Shown one piece after another: positions 12,340 through 22,900 of a DNA stretch of 64,000 nt. The notes under the pieces are model-generated. The model saw only the letters and a list, made by a program, of their open reading frames with translations. It was not told the DNA's origin and searched no databases. The translations under genes and the position numbers were made by a program. Source of the stretch: Puffinus mauretanicus (taxonomy: Eukaryota > Chordata > Aves > Procellariiformes > Procellariidae); assembly GCA_023333565.1 (NCBI GenBank), contig JAJKFH010002749.1, positions 434,001 to 498,000 on the forward strand. Reading direction: 5' to 3'. Numbering within the stretch: the stretch's first letter is position 1; the number at the start of each line of letters is the position of its first letter.

Positions 12340-15300
12340 GCTTTCAAGCTTTGTACCCAAGTGGCTCACTAACCTCCTGGGGCAAAAAAAGGACATATGC
12401 TCCTGTTTTCAAATTAACAATCTCAGTATCGCTAAAACCAGCAAGTAGTGCCTTCCAATAGCTGGATCTCCACCTGAATTTACTGCTGGTTGCCTAGCTG
12501 GAAAGGTGGTTTGGCTGTGGCTTCACTTTGTTACAGATAAGCCAAAGAGCCACTGTTGGCACGCTCCAAGGACTGCTCTGTAAGAACAACAAATGTGAAA
12601 GGAAGTTGCCAGTCAGGGGGAGCAGGACGACAAATACGAGCAGCGAAAGTTAGCTGCAGCTTGGGAGAAGAGGAGGGGATCAATACAGTTACTCTAAACT
12701 AATGAATTTATCCACCATCTGCTTTCTCCCCCCTTCCAAACTATTCATCTGTGTGCCCTTTTTTAGTTCTTTTCTCACTTTCCCTTCCATCTGTCTTCCT
12801 GAATGAAGTCAGTTTATTATGGAGATAATTGTTATCATCGATAAAGCAGCGCTTTAACAGCAATAAAGCAGTGCCGATAATGCCCCCAAAAGACTGAAGC
12901 AGAAAGAAATGAAGGCACGGGATAAGGTGTTCAGACAGCACAGGCAGGGACTAACACCGCGTGAAACTGGTTCCTGGAGGCAATGCCTTGGAAAGCACGA
13001 AGCTCCTGTACACGTAGTCCATCGGCAGCCTGGGGTCCAGAAAGCCCATGTTGAGAAGTTCCTTCTGCTTCAGCTGCTGTGGCTGCACAAAGTCCTGCTG
13101 CCCTTCCCGTATGTCTCCTCCTTCAGAAACGAGGAAACTGTTTTCGGCAGAGAAAACAGACGCTACCTGTCCTCTTTAAAGCTGGGGTCAGATGTTTTTT
13201 CAGCCATGCGGGGCAGATTGTCAAATGGATCTTGGCTTCAAAAGATGCAAAGAAATGCTTAATACAATTTCAGAAGCAAAGTCACCCATCGATAGGTGAC
13301 TCATACTTTTGAAATCAAAAAGTATGATTTCAATACTTTTGAAATCAAGTGCATATTTTCTGCTGGGGTCGAGTGGATTCAGATACGAATTGCTCAAAAT
13401 CTGTATCGCCCAGACCATCTGGCTTCTGCTGTACCAAGTGTTGTGTGTGAATCACACGACAAAATTCAGCCCCTGCCAGAAGTTTCTTACAACATCAAAG
13501 ATCAGTCTTAGCAGAATAACTATGAGACTGAAGATGATGAGGGGCAGGTGTTGGGTGGCACAAATGTAATAGGATGTGTCCCAAATCTATCAGATCAGGC
13601 CTCCTGCCCCTTGATAATAACTATACACTGCACCGATCTATATTAGCAGCTTATTAACATCAAAGGGAGCATTTTGCTTCTTTGTACAGTTGGAGGACCA
13701 AGTGTGGCTCTTCCGATGGCATTTATTTCCAGGCTAGAGTTCCCCTGACATGAGTGAAAAATGGGTAAACCAATGGTGGAGCAAGCTCTGGGTCCCTAAC
13801 CATGGAAACGGCAGCTCTTTTTGCCAGCTGTTTACACTAAAATGTAAGAGAGAAAATTTGCTTTGAGAGAAAACCTTTGCAAGCTACTCGCCTCCAACAA
13901 AGGCGAGTTTGCTCTTTGTAAACCTACTGCAGCTACAAAGTAGTTGACCCAGGCAGAAGCCATTTCAGATAGGCAGACTGCTCATCTGTGTTATAAATTG
14001 TTTATGGCCAGTTGCACAATGAAGCAGGAACTGGGGGAACTGTAGATGAACCCAAGTTTCTAGTCTGAGTCTGTGGGAAGAGAAAAAAAGATGTCATGAA
14101 CAATTATAATGCTTGACTGGAACCATAGAAATCATGAGAATGAAAGAAAAGATGCTCCACCACTGTTTCCCTATCTTTCCCTTGCTATTGGCAATTTCTT
14201 TAACCTCAGCCGGTGGAAATCAGCGTCTTCTATTGCCTTCAGCCAAGCAAGGTCAGTTGAAAACAAGTAAGAAACTCGCTCTGTTATTTAAGGAAAGGGA
14301 AGAGAAAGGGCCTGGGAAGTGGGTGTCTGAGGTCTTTTGGAAATGACTGCACTCATCTTTGTCCTGAGGTTGTTCACAGCATCAAACACCGCTCTGCTTT
14401 TGTCCAGAAGCAGGTTTCAAAATGAATGATGGGCTAACTGTTCTCTGGCAGAGAGGTTATTCTAACACGTCTGTGCTGTAAAGTTCAAGGGCATACTAGT
14501 GTTTTCTCATAGGTAATAAACTTCAGGAATTTGAAGATGTGTTACTGGTGCCAGAGTGAAAAATATTTGCAAGAGCCTGGCAGTTCAGTACCAGCAACAG
14601 GTTTGACAACCGTCTGTGAAAGAAGGTAATGAAAGATATATTTTCTCCATGGCTGGGTTTAAGCCCACCAAGAGGCTCTAAATTTTTGACCAACAGACAC
14701 TGGGGCTGGCACTGAAGACAAAGGACTTTACTGGCATCAGAAATCGGAGTGAATGGGAAAACGGAAAGTTGTAATGCTACCCTGTGACTGCTTGCAAGAT
14801 CAAGGCTCACCATCTGCACAGAGCAGCTTTAAAACTCTTATTGATCTGCTGTGTCCTTACCACCTTTCTAAGCCTTTGCTTATCAAGGGGAGCATGGCCA
14901 TTTTAACACCCCAACGCACTCTCATTGAAAATCTATGGCAATGGTTATGGGTCACCGGGCTGATAAAGCGGGCATCTTGCATTGCACCGTGAATCTCACC
15001 AGTGGCACTTCTGTCAGTTCAAGAGCACTCATTGCTGACAGATGGAGCGCGGGTGCTTGAGGTGGGCATTGCTGAACCTGCTTCCTGCTGAAGGCAGGAA
15101 AAATTGCAGAGACAATGGCTTCGCTGGACGCAGCACGCATGCTTTGTGCGCTGCTGGAAAAGAGAAAAATTTCTGCGGTGTGTTTGTATAAACTCAGACC
15201 TTCGGCAAGTATCAACGGAGTGGAAAGAAGCAGTCTGACTCATATTGCTTTCCCCCCAGTGCTGCGCATTTTACACACACACACAAAATACGTGCAAGCA

Positions 15301-15375
15301 ACATTTTCTAATGGACCCACATTTATTTCCAATCACAAAAAACATGCAGGTGACACTGTGCTAAGGATAGGCATT
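12340..15375. other. Unique non-coding sequence with a small nested repeat
   Basis: No gene is recognised. At 13302-13350 a short unit (ACTTTTGAAATCAA) occurs twice as a direct repeat, with an inverted partial copy (AGTATGATTTCA) between, giving a small imperfect hairpin. A CA run of about five units lies near 15275-15286. An imperfect RFX-type half site (CTAACCATGGAAAC) is at 13797-13810. Confidence 0.5.
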
Positions 15376-15709
15376 TGTCCTGGTTTCGGCTAGGATGGAG
15401 TTAAATTTCTTCCTAGTGCTGTGTTTTGGATTTAGTATGAGAAGAATGTTGATAACACACTGGTGTTTTAGTTGTTGCTAAGGATCCTGCTCATCAAGAA
15501 ATGTTCAGCTTCCCATGCTCTGCCAAGTGCACAAGAGGCTGGGAGGGAGCATAACCTGGACAGCTGGCCCAGCTGGCCAAGAGGGTATTCCATACCGTGT
15601 GACGTCATGCTCAGTATACGAATGGGAGGTGTGGTCCAGGAAGTAGCGATCGCTGCTTGGCGGGTGGTGAGCAATTGCATTGTGCATCACTCATTTTGTA
15701 TATTCTATC

Positions 15710-15784
<75 letters not shown>

Positions 15785-15964
15785 TTGTTGTTGTTATTTT
15801 TATTATTATTATTTTCCCTTCTTTTTCTGTTCTATTAAACTGTCTTTATCTCAACCCACGAATTTTACTTTTTTTGCCAATTCCTCCCACTGTCCCACTG
15901 GTGGGGGGAGAAGCGAGCGAGCGGCTGTGTGGTGTTTGGCTGCCTGCTGGGTTAAACCGCTACA
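15376..15964 (+). mobile_element. Solo LTR of an avian endogenous retrovirus (copy 1)
   Basis: The element starts TG and ends CA and is flanked by the identical 5-bp duplication GCATT (15371-15375 and 15965-15969), which proves insertion as a unit. The 589-bp body matches copies at 44.8 and 58.0 kb along their length. It has a CRE-like TGACGTCA (15600-15607), a decayed TATA region just after it (GTATACGAAT), and an ATTAAA polyadenylation-type signal at 15834-15839. No retroviral internal sequence is adjacent, so this is a solo LTR left by LTR-LTR recombination. A 5-bp duplication suits class III (ERVL-like) or some class I elements. The family name is not given because I cannot search Repbase. 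Confidence 0.88.
15713..15785 (+). repeat. (ATT)n microsatellite inside LTR copy 1
   Basis: About 24 uninterrupted ATT units, followed by TTG units and a second short ATT run to about 15815. The sister LTR at 44.8 kb has only a short mixed TTATT stretch at the equivalent place. This looks like local expansion of a pre-existing seed. It produces long tyrosine or leucine runs in chance ORFs, which are not real genes. Confidence 0.95.
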
Positions 15965-16710
15965 GCATTATAATAGAAACATAGCACAGGGCCTCAGGAC
16001 TGACTCCAAAACACAAGACACATTGCTGTGGAGGGAATTTCTGAAGTCCACTGAAGTTAGGGTCACCTTTCAAACACTTCCGTTAACATGTGGACTGAGA
16101 GCTAGTCTGCAGAACAGCTGAAACATCCATATGCCACGCATTGTTGTTTCCTTCCCCAAACCCATCAGGTTTGCCAACAAACCTGACACTATGGAACAGT
16201 GGTGCATTACTTTTTTTCCCAGATGCCACTCCCAAATCCTTCTGTGGAGAGCTGCATCATTTTGCAGCACCTGTCTCCGAACTGTTCAAGCTGAACTATC
16301 TTTGGGACAATGAAAGCTTCATATTTTTGTCCAAGCAGCATCCACACGTTAGTACAAAGAGCTCAGCTAGCAGAGTGAACGTTTCTTCTTACTGAAGTTC
16401 ATAGAATGAGCAGTTTTACTGCTGGGGGAGCCCTATATTCCACATGTCCAGCCAGTGTCTAAAAACACATACATTTCGTTCCCTTCCTGTGCAGCAAAGC
16501 GGAGACAGACCTCACCAGGCTCTCTACCCAGCTGCTCACACTGGATGCCCCTGTGAAGTCCAGCCAGGCGTGCAGCGCTGAGCTGGCTGCAGCGGTTATG
16601 GCAGGATCCTGGTAGGAAAAAACTAAGACTGTGGTTTTTTTCCCCTCTTTCTCTGATCTTGACGAGTTCACTAGCACCTCCATGGAGAAGGGAGGTGATC
16701 GTACTCCTTC
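15965..16710. other. Non-coding spacer between LTR and CR1
   Basis: No gene or repeat is recognised. A perfect 9-bp stem with a 4-nt loop lies at 16165-16186; hairpins of this size are expected a few times by chance in 64 kb. Confidence 0.5.
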
Positions 16711-17750
16711 TCTGTCTCCCACAGCATTCTCCTAGAGAAGCTGGCTGCTCACGGCTTAGACAGGTACACTCTTCGCTGGGTAAAAAACTGGCTGGGTGGC
16801 CGAACCCAGAGAGTTGTGGTCAACGGAGTTAAATCCAGTTGGCGGCCGGTCACGAGCGGTGTTCCCCAGGGCTCAGTTTTGGGGCCGGTCCTGTTCAATA
16901 TCTTTATCAATGATCTGGATGAGGGGATCGAGTGCTCCCTCAGTAAGTTTGCAGATGACACCAAGTTGGGCGGGAGTGTTGATCTGCTGGAGGGTAGGAA
17001 GGCTTTGCAGAGGGACCTGGACATCCTGGATCGATGGGCTGAGGCCAACTGTATGAGGTTCAACAAGGCCAAGTGCCGGGTCCTGCACTTTGGCCACAAC
17101 AACCCCAGGCAACGCTACAGGCTTGGGGAAGAGTGGCTGGAAAGCTGCCCAGAGGAAAAGGACCTGGGGGTGCTGGTTGACAGTCAGCTGAACATGAGCC
17201 GGCAGTGTGCTCAGGTGGCCAAGAAGGCCAATGGCATCCTGGCCTGTATCAGAAATAGTGTGGCCAGCAGGAGCAGGGAGGTGATCGTGCCCCTGTACTC
17301 GGCACTGGTGAGGCCGCACCTCGAATCCTGTGTTCAGTTTTGGGCCCCTCACTACAAGAAGGACATGGAGGTGCTGGGGCGTGTCCAGAGAAGGGCAACG
17401 AAGCTGGTGAAGGGCCTGGAGCACAAGTCTGATGGGGAGCGGCTGAGGGAACTGGGACTGTTTAGCCTGGAGAAGAGGAGGCTGAGGGGAGACCTCATCG
17501 CGCTCTACAACTACCTGAAAGGAGGTTGTAGCCAGGTGGGTGTTGGTCTCTTCTCCCAAGTAACAGCTATAGGACGAGAGGAAATGGCCTCAAGTTGCGC
17601 CAAGGGAGGCTTAGATTGGACATTAGGAGAAATTTCTTTACTGAAAGTGTGGTCGGGCCTTGGCACAGGCTGCCCAGGGAAGTGGTTGAGTCACCATCCC
17701 TGGAAGTATTTAAAAGATGTGTAGATGAGGCGCTTAGGTACATGGTGTAG
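16711..17750 (+). pseudogene. CR1 ORF2 reverse-transcriptase fragment, frameshifted
   Basis: The RT frame is open from about 16711, without a start codon of its own, to the frameshift at about 17561-17571. The natural C-terminus then continues in another frame without internal stops, to a TAG at 17748-17750. The apparent 302-residue ORF (GTG at 16816 to 17724) therefore ends in about 50 out-of-frame residues. The endonuclease domain and the N-terminal half of RT are missing. With one lesion in over 1 kb of coding sequence, this is the least decayed CR1 copy in the window. It is not expected to make a functional protein. Confidence 0.88.
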
Positions 17751-17836
17751 TGGGCATGGTGTGTTGGGTTGACGGTTGGACACGATGATCTTAGAGGTCT
17801 TTTCCAACCTTAATGGTTCTGTGATTCTATGATTCT
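16711..17836 (+). mobile_element. 5'-truncated CR1 LINE retrotransposon
   Basis: The reading frame gives the C-terminal part of a CR1-type ORF2 reverse transcriptase. The conserved block [10 protein letters not shown] is encoded near 16858-16887 and the catalytic FADD box at 16948-16959. The downstream thumb-like and C-terminal region with conserved RVQRRATKL is also present. The 3' UTR ends in the CR1 octamer-type tail (TGATTCTATGATTCT, 17822-17836). The 5' end is truncated just before 16711, as is usual for CR1. One frameshift near 17561-17571 separates the RT frame from the last part of the ORF, so the copy is inactive. No target duplication is evident, which is normal for CR1. Confidence 0.93.
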
Positions 17837-18924
17837 CTGTAACATGGGAATCATGCGCAGAGGGACCTCTCAGGTCTGGCTTTTCCCAGAGCTTTTCCTG
17901 AGATGCAACTTATCAGTGCTTTCTGATCACAGTTTGACTTTGCAATCAGTTTATTTACATATGAATATCTATCCTTACCTTGAAGAGCTTCAGGTTGCCT
18001 GCTGTAATTATCGTCTGGACTAATTAAGCAGAATGCTGGGCCATTCCCCAGCAATGGTCCTAAACACGTTGCAGTACCACTACCTGAGGGATTGCTGTAG
18101 ACTATGGTATCAGTGTTTCCACAAGGGCAGAGTAATAAATCACGGTGGGGTGAAACTCCCAGGGACACACGGCAAGGGATGCCTGTGCTATTGCCACTGC
18201 CATGAGAGGTCACAGGCCAGCCGTGCGGAGGTCCACAAGGACTGGCTACCTGAGCATCCACCCTGTTTCCCAGGCAGGTTTGTGCAGCCAGCGGTGAGCT
18301 TCTGTGGTTGCACCAGTATCAAGGGACCGGCAGATGCAGCTTTGCTGCAGTGGGAGGCAGGTGTGCTCAGTGTGCCGGCAGGCGCGGGCTGGAGCTGCAG
18401 ACCACTGCTTACCCACCTCATAAATCAGTGTGCGGCTACTGCCCACAGAGGTTGTCCGTGTGGATGTCACTGCTTGCCGCAGAGGCAGGGCTGCAAAGGT
18501 AGCCAAAGGCCTCCTCTGCTTCATGTGCAAATTGTGTCCTGAGTTACAACTTCTCCTGGGGAACTGAGCAGCACCTTTTTACTATACGGCTACTGACAGA
18601 TCCCAGCTGAGTCTTCTTGGAATTTCAATTGCTGCATTTATTTTCAAGAAATTGAACCTTTAATATTCTGCCCAGCACAAAAGATCAGAATACATACATT
18701 TCATCCTTGCAGCGAATTGAATTATCCCTTACAACAAGAGGTGAGACATAATATTTACCATGGATGGTGAGCAAGAACGGCTGCTCACTTTATCTGAAAT
18801 GAAAAAGTTTTTGCAATATCATTGCAACCAGCATCCAAAGAAGGTATCCATTTTCAGGCATTGTTTTCAACACCCATTTATTTTAAAAAAAGGAAAATAC
18901 TCTCCAGTTCCTTGTTTAGTATTT
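17837..18924. other. Unique sequence, GC-richer in the middle; no gene recognised
   Basis: A 169-codon ORF (18033-18542, plus) overlaps ORFs on both strands and in another frame. Its translation is rich in Cys, His and Gly but without spaced zinc-finger repeats or any domain I recognise. A chance ORF in GC-richer DNA is most likely. Confidence 0.5.
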
Positions 18925-18941
18925 AAAAAAAAAAAAAAAAA
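18925..18941 (+). repeat. (A)17 homopolymer
   Basis: A run of 17 adenines. The upstream sequence shows no polyadenylation signal at the usual distance and no coding similarity, so I do not call a processed pseudogene. Confidence 0.85.
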
Positions 18942-19062
18942 GTGTGCCAGGTGAGAAGTCCAAATTACAAGCACTGTAATTTTAAAAAGGACAGATCATC
19001 TGGCTATAAAGTCGAGGGCAGCCTCCTATAAATCTCACACACATCTGTGTTTGAAGCCTACC

Positions 19063-19122
19063 GGTTACCATGGTTACCATGACATTGCTAGTCTTATTTA
19101 TAGCCCTGCGCTATATATATTG
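19063..19122. promoter_or_regulatory. X-box-like direct repeat followed by TATA-like sequence
   Basis: GGTTACCAT occurs twice in tandem (19063-19080), creating GTTACCATGGTTAC, one base away from the RFX X-box pattern GTTNCCATGGNAAC. About 30-40 bp downstream lie TTATTTATAG and CTATATATAT. The spacing resembles a small promoter, but no transcript, CpG island or ORF supports it. Confidence 0.2.
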
Positions 19123-19645
19123 CTTTCCAGAAGGAATAAAAGGGATAGCTGACTGTGAAGGAATCTGGGAACTGCACATTAAAAAAGAGATGTAGAAGGG
19201 AAAAATTCTAATTAAAGAGAGGCTGCTGAGGTTAGATGTTGGCTTTTGCAGCGTGGGACCATGACCCTGTCCTCACATCAGAGCAGGCAGGAGGGATGCA
19301 GGTGGCCTCATGGCTCCTTCGCCCCAAGCACACCCAAAGGACACCTATGGCGAGGGAAAGCTGGGGCACCGCTCAGCGTCCCTGCAGACCGCTGGGGCAG
19401 GATTTCCCGGCACTGGTCCCTGTTCCGGAGGGACAGAAGGGAGCCTGTGGGTGGCAACGCAGAGGTGGGAGAAGGGCTAGGGACAGACAGCAGCAACCTC
19501 CGATGTCAGCGCCCTCCAATGCTGTGCCCCAGGGACGCGCAGATGCAGATGTCTGCACCGAAGCGGGACACGTTCCCTGCCTCTCCCAAGAGGAACGCAT
19601 TTGGCTTTTTTTCCTCTCTGAAGCAGACTATAACATACATGTGTG

Positions 19646-19677
19646 GAGTCATGTGTGTGTGTGTATATATATATATA
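19646..19677 (+). repeat. (TG)6(TA)7 compound microsatellite
   Basis: TG units at 19652-19663 run directly into TA units at 19664-19677. Such alternating purine-pyrimidine tracts can adopt left-handed or cruciform structure and are often polymorphic. The flanking GC-richer block (about 19240-19600) holds overlapping ORFs of 157 and 174 codons that I read as chance. Confidence 0.9.
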
Positions 19678-19798
19678 AAATGTGTTATGAAGAATATACA
19701 TTTTGTTAGGAGGAATGCAAAAAAAAATAATCAAGTCAGTGGCAACATTTACACAGGGACTGCCTTGTAATATGGGATAAAGACAAACCTGCAGGTGT

Positions 19799-19974
19799 GT
19801 AGAAAAGAGAAAGACAGAGAAAGAGGGTTGGAGGTAGATAAAGAGAGAGAGAAGGAAGGAAGGACAGATGAAGAGAAGGAAGGAAGGAAGGAGAGAAAGA
19901 AAGAGAAAGAGAGAAAGAGAAAGAGAGAAAAAGAGGAAGGGAGGCAAATGGGATGGAGGGAGGGAAGGAGGATG
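19799..19974 (+). repeat. Polypurine (GA-rich) low-complexity tract
   Basis: GAAA, GGAA and GAGA units, with very few pyrimidines on the plus strand. The stretch 19870-19944 is 75 consecutive purines. Mirror-symmetric homopurine DNA of this length can form triplex (H-DNA) structures, a known property of such tracts. The 62-codon and 156-codon ORFs crossing it are composition artefacts. Confidence 0.92.
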
Positions 19975-22900
19975 AACTTTTAATAAAACACTTCCCCAGT
20001 TTTTAATCTAATTCTACTTCCAGGAGCCAGGTTGCTGCCCACATCAGCTGTCAGCCCCAAGGGCAGTTTCAGCCGCCCAAGGGTAGATCAATAATATAAA
20101 TAGAAAATGTAAAGATAAAAGTCTTGTAAATGGCAAACAACAACCTTGACAGCTGAAATGTAAACCAACAAGAAAAAAGAAAGTTTATTAAAAATAACTG
20201 ACATGAAGGGCTTAAATGGTGTCCCCTATAAAAAATTCAGGATTGATAATATGGGTATGATTACAAGCAAAAATTCTGAGGAGGGAAGATCTGCCCAGAT
20301 TACAGCTGAGCTGAAACCTCTTTGGGAAGCAGCTGAAAGTGAGGCCAGATTACCTTTCGTAAGAGCATGCACCACAATTTCAAGACCGTTGCTTTAACAG
20401 TGAGTGTTTTGCTGATTAAAGACCTGTGGGAATGAGTGGAAACTGATGCCTGGAGAAAAAATTGGCTAAAGGCTGAGCTAAACAAGAAAGACGAGGTATT
20501 CTGTGACTCTGCTAGTGACATTGAGATGTCCCTTTCACTAACTGTGTGAACCTTAACTGGCATTGGTGCTGACAAAATGTTCATTTAAAATATTTCAAAA
20601 TACATTATTTAAACTTCTTTTCAAAAGTTCAGTTATAAATGCCGTCTGCTTAGCTGCCTGTGGATCTGTAAAGACAGGTACTCCAAAGCTCTTAGACCGT
20701 TTTGACAGGGAAAACCAAGCAAGCAAACAAGCAAACCTCCTCTCGAACAGGCATTTAATAAGACAATCCCTGGTGTGGAAACAGAGGTGTACTTGGAAAT
20801 CACTCGCCACTTCATTTTCAGTCCAGTCTTCCTCTTTGATGATGCCTACAGGCTGAGATTGAATTTAGTCCATTATTGGGAGTACAGGCAGGTTTAGTTA
20901 GGGAGTAGGGAAAACACCACCCCAAAACAACACAAAAAGGGGAAAAGAACATGAAGAAGGGACAAAACCAGAATTAGGTCCTGTTCTCACTCATTTTAAA
21001 GAGATTTTTCCAAAAAGCAAAATATTTTCCCTCTTAAGTCACGTAAGCCAGAAACCGAATCTCCCAATAAAATACTGTGGGTGCACTGTAATTGAGCTTC
21101 AGTATGAATTACAATGTCATGGCTGTGCCTCTACAGAGATTTTACCCCTCAGCAGCTAGTCATGCCAGTCTGGTACAGAAGCAGTCATCACAATGTCAAT
21201 ATATTTTTGTTGTTGTCTGCAAATTACTAGATGGCCTAATGCCACTGCAAGCTTTTGTACTGTTATTTTTCTTTGTATTGATTAAACATAAATTATTGAG
21301 GAAAGTAACTGAGGAAATTCCAAGGTAGCAGAGATAACGGTCTCTGTAACTAGCAGCTGTCTGTCACGGAATGTGATACTTCTGACCTGATAATTTGATA
21401 TAATGCTTATAATCCAGGATACTCCTCTAGGATTCTATTATTTAGGAGCTAGTTTATTTAAATGCCTAGCCAGGCATACTAGAGAGGGAGTGGGAAAATC
21501 CATTTGCCAAGAGGAGAACAGATAAATTTTGAGATGGCAGCAGCCAGAACAACGTCTGCATTCAGTTGTACCTGTGGAAGAAAAGAGAGGAGGGGAAATC
21601 ATTGAAGTTGGAATTCAAATGGCTTTACAACAGTCTAAGTTGATTTTTTTATTATTTTTATTTTTAAAAAAATTTTTATTGTTACTTCCCCTAAGTGAAG
21701 TATTCTATGAAAAAGTGATTCCTGTAGCAACTATTCTAAAACATATTGACTTTTTGATAATGAATGGTCTTTTGCTTTACATTTTGAGTTGCATATGTAT
21801 GAGTCCTTCTAAACTCCACAATTCTGATTATAAAAGAAAGTGGACTTTTTATGGAATCCTTGAGGGGGCAAGGTGTGCTTCTTCAGGAACTTGGTCAGCA
21901 AACTCTGACCTCAGCCCTGCAAACGTGGATCACGCCTCTCCTCCTGGGGCACAAGGTTTCTTCCTTTCCCTCTAGTGTAACCCTCTGACCTTTTAAACTT
22001 GTCCACAAAAACATGCATATTAAAAAATAAGGTGCTGCTACGCATCATCTGGGGTGTTGGATCACCTCTAGCAGTGGGAGGCCATTAACCAGTATGGTTG
22101 AGATTGTGTTTCTGTTCCGCCTTCGTCCATTTATCACAGGATTTAAAGTAAACAGAAGTGACAATGCAGATGTAACCAGCTGTTAACAGCAATGTCGCAG
22201 CCTACAGGCTTCAGGCACTTGCTACCCTGTAGCTCAGACCTGGATTTAGATGTTGGAGGCAGCAAGACAGAGAACAGCTTAGCTATGTGAGCGAGCAATT
22301 CTCATTTTACTGAGAGGGATTTAGGAAGGTATCGCTTTCCATAAAATCCAAGGTGTTAAATTAGGGTCTGAAATGAAATCTCATTAGATATTTTGGCCTG
22401 ATAGTGAAAGGCTATTAGTAAAATTTGTGAATTCTACTTTCTAGAACAAACAGCAGTGTCCAGTGCCTATACAATAAAACTTCTACCTAAAATCTCAATC
22501 ATGTTCAACAAAGACTTTATTATCAGACTGCTGAGATGTCTTTTAACACTCCTACTGATTTTGATCAGGAGTAAGAAGAGGCAGCTTTCAGATGCAAAAG
22601 TTCAAATACAAATAAAAGAATGTGGAGAATGTACTTAAGTTTTATAATGCAATAGCTGCAGGTTATTTAACCAATAGAATGGGTGATTTTCCATTTCCTT
22701 GCTTTGGAGCTAGAAGAACTTTTGTATATTGCTATATTCTTCTCAGTACTACCTGCCAAGAAAGTAATTTTGCCTTCTCATTCTTCTTCTTGGGTATCTT
22801 CCCATCTATATCTGTGTATCGAGCTCAGCTTTCCTGGACCATCTGCGTTTTGCAACTCCAAAGGTTTCCACTTGGTCGTCAGAGTGAGGCATTCAGGATA

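Noticed and set aside
15472..16121. ORFs of 154 and 170 codons with long Tyr or Leu runs
   Set aside because: They read through the (ATT)n microsatellite inside the solo LTR; composition artefact.
16165..16186. Perfect 9-bp hairpin with a 4-nt loop
   Set aside because: Stems of this size are expected a couple of times by chance in 64 kb; no terminator or RNA context.
16873..17559. 228-codon minus-strand ORF
   Set aside because: Antisense shadow of the CR1 reverse-transcriptase frame.
18925..18941. A17 run as the tail of a processed pseudogene
   Set aside because: No recognisable coding or RNA similarity upstream, no polyadenylation signal at the right distance, and no target duplication.
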